DNA of 8,291 bases, taken from Actinomycetes bacterium (GTDB lineage Bacteria > Actinomycetota > Acidimicrobiia > Acidimicrobiales > Palsa-688). The stretch spans positions 1-8,291 of the forward strand of contig JAJZWW010000123.1 of NCBI GenBank assembly GCA_021846485.1, read 5' to 3'. The first letter of the stretch is position 1; each line of letters opens with the position of its first letter. The position numbers and the translations under genes were made by a program. The notes under the pieces are model-generated. The model saw only the letters and a list, made by a program, of their open reading frames with translations, had not been told where the DNA came from and did no database searches. Shown piece by piece: positions 5,688 to 8,291 of this stretch.

Positions 5688-6724
5688 CCGCCCCGCAGCA
5701 CGGCCAAGCGGACCAGCTCGCCGATCCCGGCCTCCCGCACCCGGCTCTGGTCCTCCTGGTACTTGAGCACGGTCCCGAGGGTGAGGTCCACGGTGCGCTC
5801 GTCGATCTCCGCCCGCCCGAGGGCGGCGAGGGCGCTCGCCCAGTCGATGGTCTCGGCGACCCCAGGGGGCTTGTACAGCTGCATCCCGCGCAGCGCCTCG
5901 ACCGCGGCGGCCACCTGCCTGGTGAGCACCCGGTTGACCTGCGGGGCCCTCAACCCGACGATCGCCACCTCCCGCTCGAAGTCGGGGTGCGGCACCCAGT
6001 GGTAGAGGCAGCGGCGCTTCAGCGCGTCGTGCACGTCACGGGTCCGGTTGGAGGTGATGACCACCCGGGGTGGTACCTCGGCCCGGAACGTCCCGAGCTC
6101 GGGCACGCTGACCGCGTACTCCGAGAGGATCTCCAGGAGGAACGCCTCGAACTCGTCGTCGGCCCGGTCGACCTCGTCGATCAGCAGCACCGGCGGAGGC
6201 CCGTCCCCGTGGTCGACGGCCTGCAGCAGGGGCCGGCGCACGAGGAACCGCTCGGAGTAGACCTCGTCGGTCAGCCCGACACCCCCGTCCCGGCCGTGGC
6301 CGGCACCCCGCGTCCCTCCGTCCCCGCCGGAGCCGACCCCGCGGCGGGCATCCCGGGGGGGACCCCCGGCCACCCCCGACCCGGCGTCGCCGACCCGCTC
6401 CCCGGCGATCTCCGCCGCCCGCAGGTGCAGCAGCTGGCGGGCGTAGTCCCACTCGTAGACCGCCTGGGACACGTCGATCCCCTCGTAGCACTGGAGGCGG
6501 ATGAGCCGACCACCGGTCCACTGGGCGAGGACCTTGGCCACCTCAGTCTTGCCGACGCCGGCCTCTCCCTCGAGCAGCAGCGGCCGGCGCAGCGCGACCG
6601 ACAGGAAGATCGACGTGGCCAGCCCTTCGTCGGCGAGGTAGCCGTGCTCCGCCAGGGCCGCGGCCACGGACTCGACGTCGGGGGGATCCCCGGCGGGGAC
6701 GGTCGCAAGAGGCGCAGCGCTCAC
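5684..6724 (-). CDS. coxD: CoxD, MoxR-type AAA+ ATPase
   Basis: A 346-residue AAA+ ATPase of the MoxR/CoxD type. Walker A is GEAGVGKT (53-60), followed by the family-typical LIRLQCYEGID (74-84) and YEWDYARQLLHLR (90-102). Walker B is VLLIDEVD (179-186), sensor 1 is in VITSNRTRD (Asn226), and the conserved KRRCLYHWV (236-244) carries the likely arginine finger. CoxD acts with the VWA protein CoxE in finishing the active site of CO dehydrogenase. The protein is longer than the roughly 300 residues I expect for CoxD. About ten extra residues are N-terminal, and about 35-40 are an internal Gly/Asp/Arg-rich insertion (about 110-150) just before EVYSERFLVRRPLL. The GTG at 6724 is the best available start, although no Shine-Dalgarno is seen. 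It follows a 98-bp gap after coxM, the only sizeable gap in the cluster. Confidence 0.94.
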   Translation of the reverse strand: MSAAPLATVPAGDPPDVESVAAALAEHGYLADEGLATSIFLSVALRRPLLLEGEAGVGKTEVAKVLAQWTGGRLIRLQCYEGIDVSQAVYEWDYARQLLHLRAAEIAGERVGDAGSGVAGGPPRDARRGVGSGGDGGTRGAGHGRDGGVGLTDEVYSERFLVRRPLLQAVDHGDGPPPVLLIDEVDRADDEFEAFLLEILSEYAVSVPELGTFRAEVPPRVVITSNRTRDVHDALKRRCLYHWVPHPDFEREVAIVGLRAPQVNRVLTRQVAAAVEALRGMQLYKPPGVAETIDWASALAALGRAEIDERTVDLTLGTVLKYQEDQSRVREAGIGELVRLAVLRGG

Positions 6725-6822
6725 CCCGTCAGGCTACCGGCGCCCGGATCCCACGGCCCGGTCCGCCCTGACTGCGCCGGCCTGGCGCGGGAAGGCCGCC
6801 GGCTGGCGCGGGGGGCCGCCGG
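6725..6822. other. 98-bp intergenic gap between coxM and coxD
   Basis: This is the only gap over 20 bp in the minus-strand gene chain. Its coxM-proximal 41 bp are two copies of a short tandem repeat. The rest shows no clear -10/-35 promoter, no hairpin followed by a T-run, and no small ORF that I can support. It could separate expression of the structural subunits from that of the maturation genes, but nothing in the sequence proves it. Confidence 0.6.
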
Positions 6823-6842
6823 CTAGCGCGGGGAGGCCGAGG
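6782..6842. repeat. Three-copy tandem repeat (20-21 bp) spanning the coxM stop codon
   Basis: Three successive units start at 6782 (21 bp), 6803 (20 bp) and 6823 (20 bp). Each begins CTGGCGCGGG or CTAGCGCGGG on the plus strand and continues GG.GGCCG.. with a few differences. The third unit contains the last codons and the TAG stop of coxM; in the other two the equivalent triplet is CTG on the plus strand (CAG on the coding strand), so they carry no stop copy. It looks like a local slippage duplication of the gene end into the spacer. Confidence 0.8.
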
Positions 6843-7656
6843 CCTCCTCGAGCGCCCGACGCACGAGCACCCGGGCGAGGTGGGCCCGGTACTCGGGTGA
6901 GGCGTTGAGGTCGGCCGGCGGGTCGAGCCCCTCGGCGGCATGGGAGGCAGCCTCCTCCAGCGACGCACCGCCGGCGAGAGCCGCTTCGACCGCCGTGGCC
7001 CGCAGCGGCGTCGAGCCCATGTTGACCAGCCCGATGCCGGTGGAGCCGTTGCGGACCGCGGCGACCCCGACGATCGCCCAGTCCTGGGCTCGGCGGTTGA
7101 ACTTCTGGAACGACCATCCTGCGCCAGTCGTCTTCGGCACGGCGATCTCGGTGAGGATCTCCCCCGGCTGCAGGGAGGTCTCGAGGAACCCCTGGAAGAA
7201 CTCGGCGGCGGGGATCGACCGGGCAGCCCCTCCCTGGCCGACCACCTCGAAGGTGGCGCCGAGGGCGAGGGCCGCGGCCGGCAGGTCGGAGGCCGGGTCG
7301 CCGTGGGCGATCGAGCCGCCAATGGTCCCCCGATGACGGACCTGCGGGTCGCCGACCTGGCCGGCGACGTGGGCGAGGAGCGGCGCGTGCTCGGCGACGA
7401 TCGGATTGGTCTCCACCTCGCGGTGGCGGGTCAGGGCACCGATCGCGATCATCTCGCCGCCGTCCCGGACATAGGAGAGGTCCCGGAGCCGGCCGATGTC
7501 GACCAACACCGAAGGGGCGGCCAGGCGGAGCTTCATGAGCGGCAGCAACGAGTGGCCGCCGGCGAGGAGCTTGGCGTCCTCGCCCCCCTCCTCCAGGAGG
7601 CCCAGCGCCTCCTCGACGCTGCCGGCACGCCGGTACTCGAACGGGGCGGGGATCAT
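6823..7656 (-). CDS. coxM: CoxM, FAD-binding medium subunit of a CO dehydrogenase-type molybdenum hydroxylase
   Basis: A 277-residue FAD subunit of the CoxM/xanthine dehydrogenase FAD-domain family, which passes electrons from the 2Fe-2S subunit to the acceptor. It begins MIPAPFEYRRAGSVEEAL, a typical start. The two FAD pyrophosphate-binding motifs are AGGHSLLPLMK (32-42) and TIGGS (111-115) within the stretch VRHRGTIGGSIAHGDP. The C-terminal CO-dehydrogenase FAD-domain is present (residues 175 or so to the end). The length matches the family. The start is ATG at 7656: it forms ATGA with the coxL stop and has AGGAGG 7 nt upstream; the frame is open twelve codons further, but that is coxL coding sequence. 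The gene order L then M, with S presumably upstream of L, is that of form II (BMS-type) clusters; form I is M-S-L. The physiological substrate is therefore not certain to be CO. Confidence 0.95.
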   Translation of the reverse strand: MIPAPFEYRRAGSVEEALGLLEEGGEDAKLLAGGHSLLPLMKLRLAAPSVLVDIGRLRDLSYVRDGGEMIAIGALTRHREVETNPIVAEHAPLLAHVAGQVGDPQVRHRGTIGGSIAHGDPASDLPAAALALGATFEVVGQGGAARSIPAAEFFQGFLETSLQPGEILTEIAVPKTTGAGWSFQKFNRRAQDWAIVGVAAVRNGSTGIGLVNMGSTPLRATAVEAALAGGASLEEAASHAAEGLDPPADLNASPEYRAHLARVLVRRALEEASASPR

Positions 7657-8291
7657 GTGCTTGCCTCCTGGGCGCGCTGGATGGCCCGCCACACCCGTTC
7701 GGGCGTCGCGGGCATGGCGATGTCGCTGATGCCGTACGGGGAGAGGGCGTCGACCACGGCGTTGACCACCGCGGGCGCCGACCCGATGGTGCCCGCCTCG
7801 CCGACGCCCTTGACGCCCATCGGGTTGGTCGGGCTCGGGGTCACGGTGGAGCCGGTCTCGAAGCTCGGCAGCTCCGCTGCAGAGGGGACCAGGTAGTCCA
7901 TGAAGCTCGCGGACAGCAGGTTGCCCTCCTCGTCGTAGACCGCGTCCTCCCAGAGAGCCTGGGCGACGCCCTGGGCGATGCCACCGTGGACCTGGCCCTC
8001 GACGATCAGCGGGTTGATCTGGTTGCCGCAGTCGTCGACCGCGGCGTAGCGGGCCAGCTTCACCGCTCCGGTCTCGGTGTCGACCTCGACGACCGCGATG
8101 TGGGTGCCGAAGGGGAAGGTGAAGTTGGGCGGGTCCCAGTGGGTGGACGCCTCCAAGTTGGGCTCCATACCGTCGGGAAGGTTGTGGGCGGTGAACGCCT
8201 CGAACGCCAGCCCGGCCAGGGGAACGGCCTTCTCCGGGGTCCCCCTCACGCTGAAGGCGCCGCCGGCGTACTCCAGGTCCTCTTCGGCGAC
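7653..8291 (-). CDS. coxL: CoxL-type large molybdenum subunit, C-terminal part; 5' end outside window
   Basis: The last 212 codons of a molybdenum hydroxylase large subunit; the frame is open to the right edge, so the GTG at 8249 is internal. It matches the C-terminal cofactor-binding part of the CoxL/xanthine dehydrogenase family: DLEYAGGAFSVRGTPEK, then DDCGNQINPLIVEGQ.HGGIAQG, and GVKGVGEAGTIG, whose Glu (codon 7799-7797) aligns with the catalytic base Glu763 of A. carboxidovorans CoxL. Form I enzymes read GVGESPHVG here, whereas GEAGTIG is usual in form II and other hydroxylases. The diagnostic active-site loop (AYxCSFR with the copper-binding Cys, or AYRGAGR) lies upstream of the window, so the form cannot be settled. 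The gene is followed directly by coxM through a 4-bp overlap. A coxS gene for the 2Fe-2S subunit would be expected upstream. Confidence 0.95.
   Translation of the reverse strand, partial: VAEEDLEYAGGAFSVRGTPEKAVPLAGLAFEAFTAHNLPDGMEPNLEASTHWDPPNFTFPFGTHIAVVEVDTETGAVKLARYAAVDDCGNQINPLIVEGQVHGGIAQGVAQALWEDAVYDEEGNLLSASFMDYLVPSAAELPSFETGSTVTPSPTNPMGVKGVGEAGTIGSAPAVVNAVVDALSPYGISDIAMPATPERVWRAIQRAQEAST
7664..7669 (-). promoter_or_regulatory. Shine-Dalgarno of coxM
   Basis: AGGAGG on the minus strand, 7 nt before the ATG at 7656 and lying inside the 3' end of coxL. It decides the coxM start, which then makes the protein begin MIPAPFEY as in relatives, rather than at the in-frame ATG about 36 bp upstream. 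Confidence 0.85.

Noticed and set aside
4608..6005. 465-codon open frame on the plus strand opposite coxE and coxD
   Set aside because: It has low-complexity composition, no motif and no Shine-Dalgarno. The opposite strand encodes intact MIDAS and Walker motifs over the same bases.
6682..6691. 10-bp perfect palindrome GGGGATCCCC near the coxD start
   Set aside because: It lies in coding sequence, is a single copy, and short palindromes are common at this composition; there is no sign of an operator.
6725..6780. Possible terminator or promoter before coxD
   Set aside because: Only short, imperfect GC pairings are present, with no T-run, and no AT-rich -10 element can be made out.
5987..6826. 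Plus-strand open frame opposite coxD
   Set aside because: It is a compositional shadow of coxD, with no motif and no ribosome site.

Overview
The window is very GC-rich (about three quarters G+C by eye) and almost entirely coding. It looks like an actinobacterial chromosome. The strongest taxonomic clue is a DUF501 gene directly followed by a Ppx/GppA phosphatase gene, an arrangement I know from Actinobacteria such as Mycobacterium (the Rv1025-Rv1026 pair). A deep, high-GC lineage such as Acidimicrobiia or Thermoleophilia would fit, but that is inference.

Layout. Positions 1-510 (+) hold the C-terminal part of a short-chain dehydrogenase. Everything else reads on the minus strand as one long chain of nearly contiguous genes running from the right edge to position 500. 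In order of transcription they are: the C-terminal third or so of a large molybdenum subunit of the CO dehydrogenase/xanthine dehydrogenase family (coxL, cut by the window edge); the FAD subunit coxM; a 98-bp gap with a short tandem repeat; the MoxR-type AAA+ ATPase coxD; the VWA protein coxE; a 105-aa XdhC/CoxI-domain protein; a longer XdhC protein with a Rossmann domain; a MobA/MocA-like molybdopterin nucleotidyltransferase; the SRPBCC protein coxG with a C-terminal membrane anchor; DUF501; and a Ppx/GppA exopolyphosphatase. Most junctions are 4-bp ATGA or GTGA stop/start overlaps, so translational coupling is likely over most of the 7.8 kb.

How it works together. The L and M subunits (with a 2Fe-2S S subunit expected upstream, off the window) would form a molybdenum hydroxylase. 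The nucleotidyltransferase would make the cytosine-dinucleotide form of the molybdenum cofactor. The two XdhC proteins would bind and deliver or sulfurate it. CoxD and CoxE would act as an ATPase/VWA maturation pair, and CoxG would tether the enzyme to the membrane. The L-then-M order and the GVGEAGTIG active-site segment point to a form II (BMS-type) enzyme or a related hydroxylase, not proven form I CO dehydrogenase. The true substrate is therefore open.

The unusual points are the coupling of this cassette to the housekeeping DUF501-ppx pair, two repeat-built or low-complexity insertions (in the nucleotidyltransferase and in CoxD), a small tandem repeat that overlaps the coxM stop codon, and an Arg replacing the usual Ser/Thr in the Ppx phosphate loop. 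I see no mobile element, CRISPR array, RNA gene or clear promoter. I found no evidence of a wholly undescribed system.
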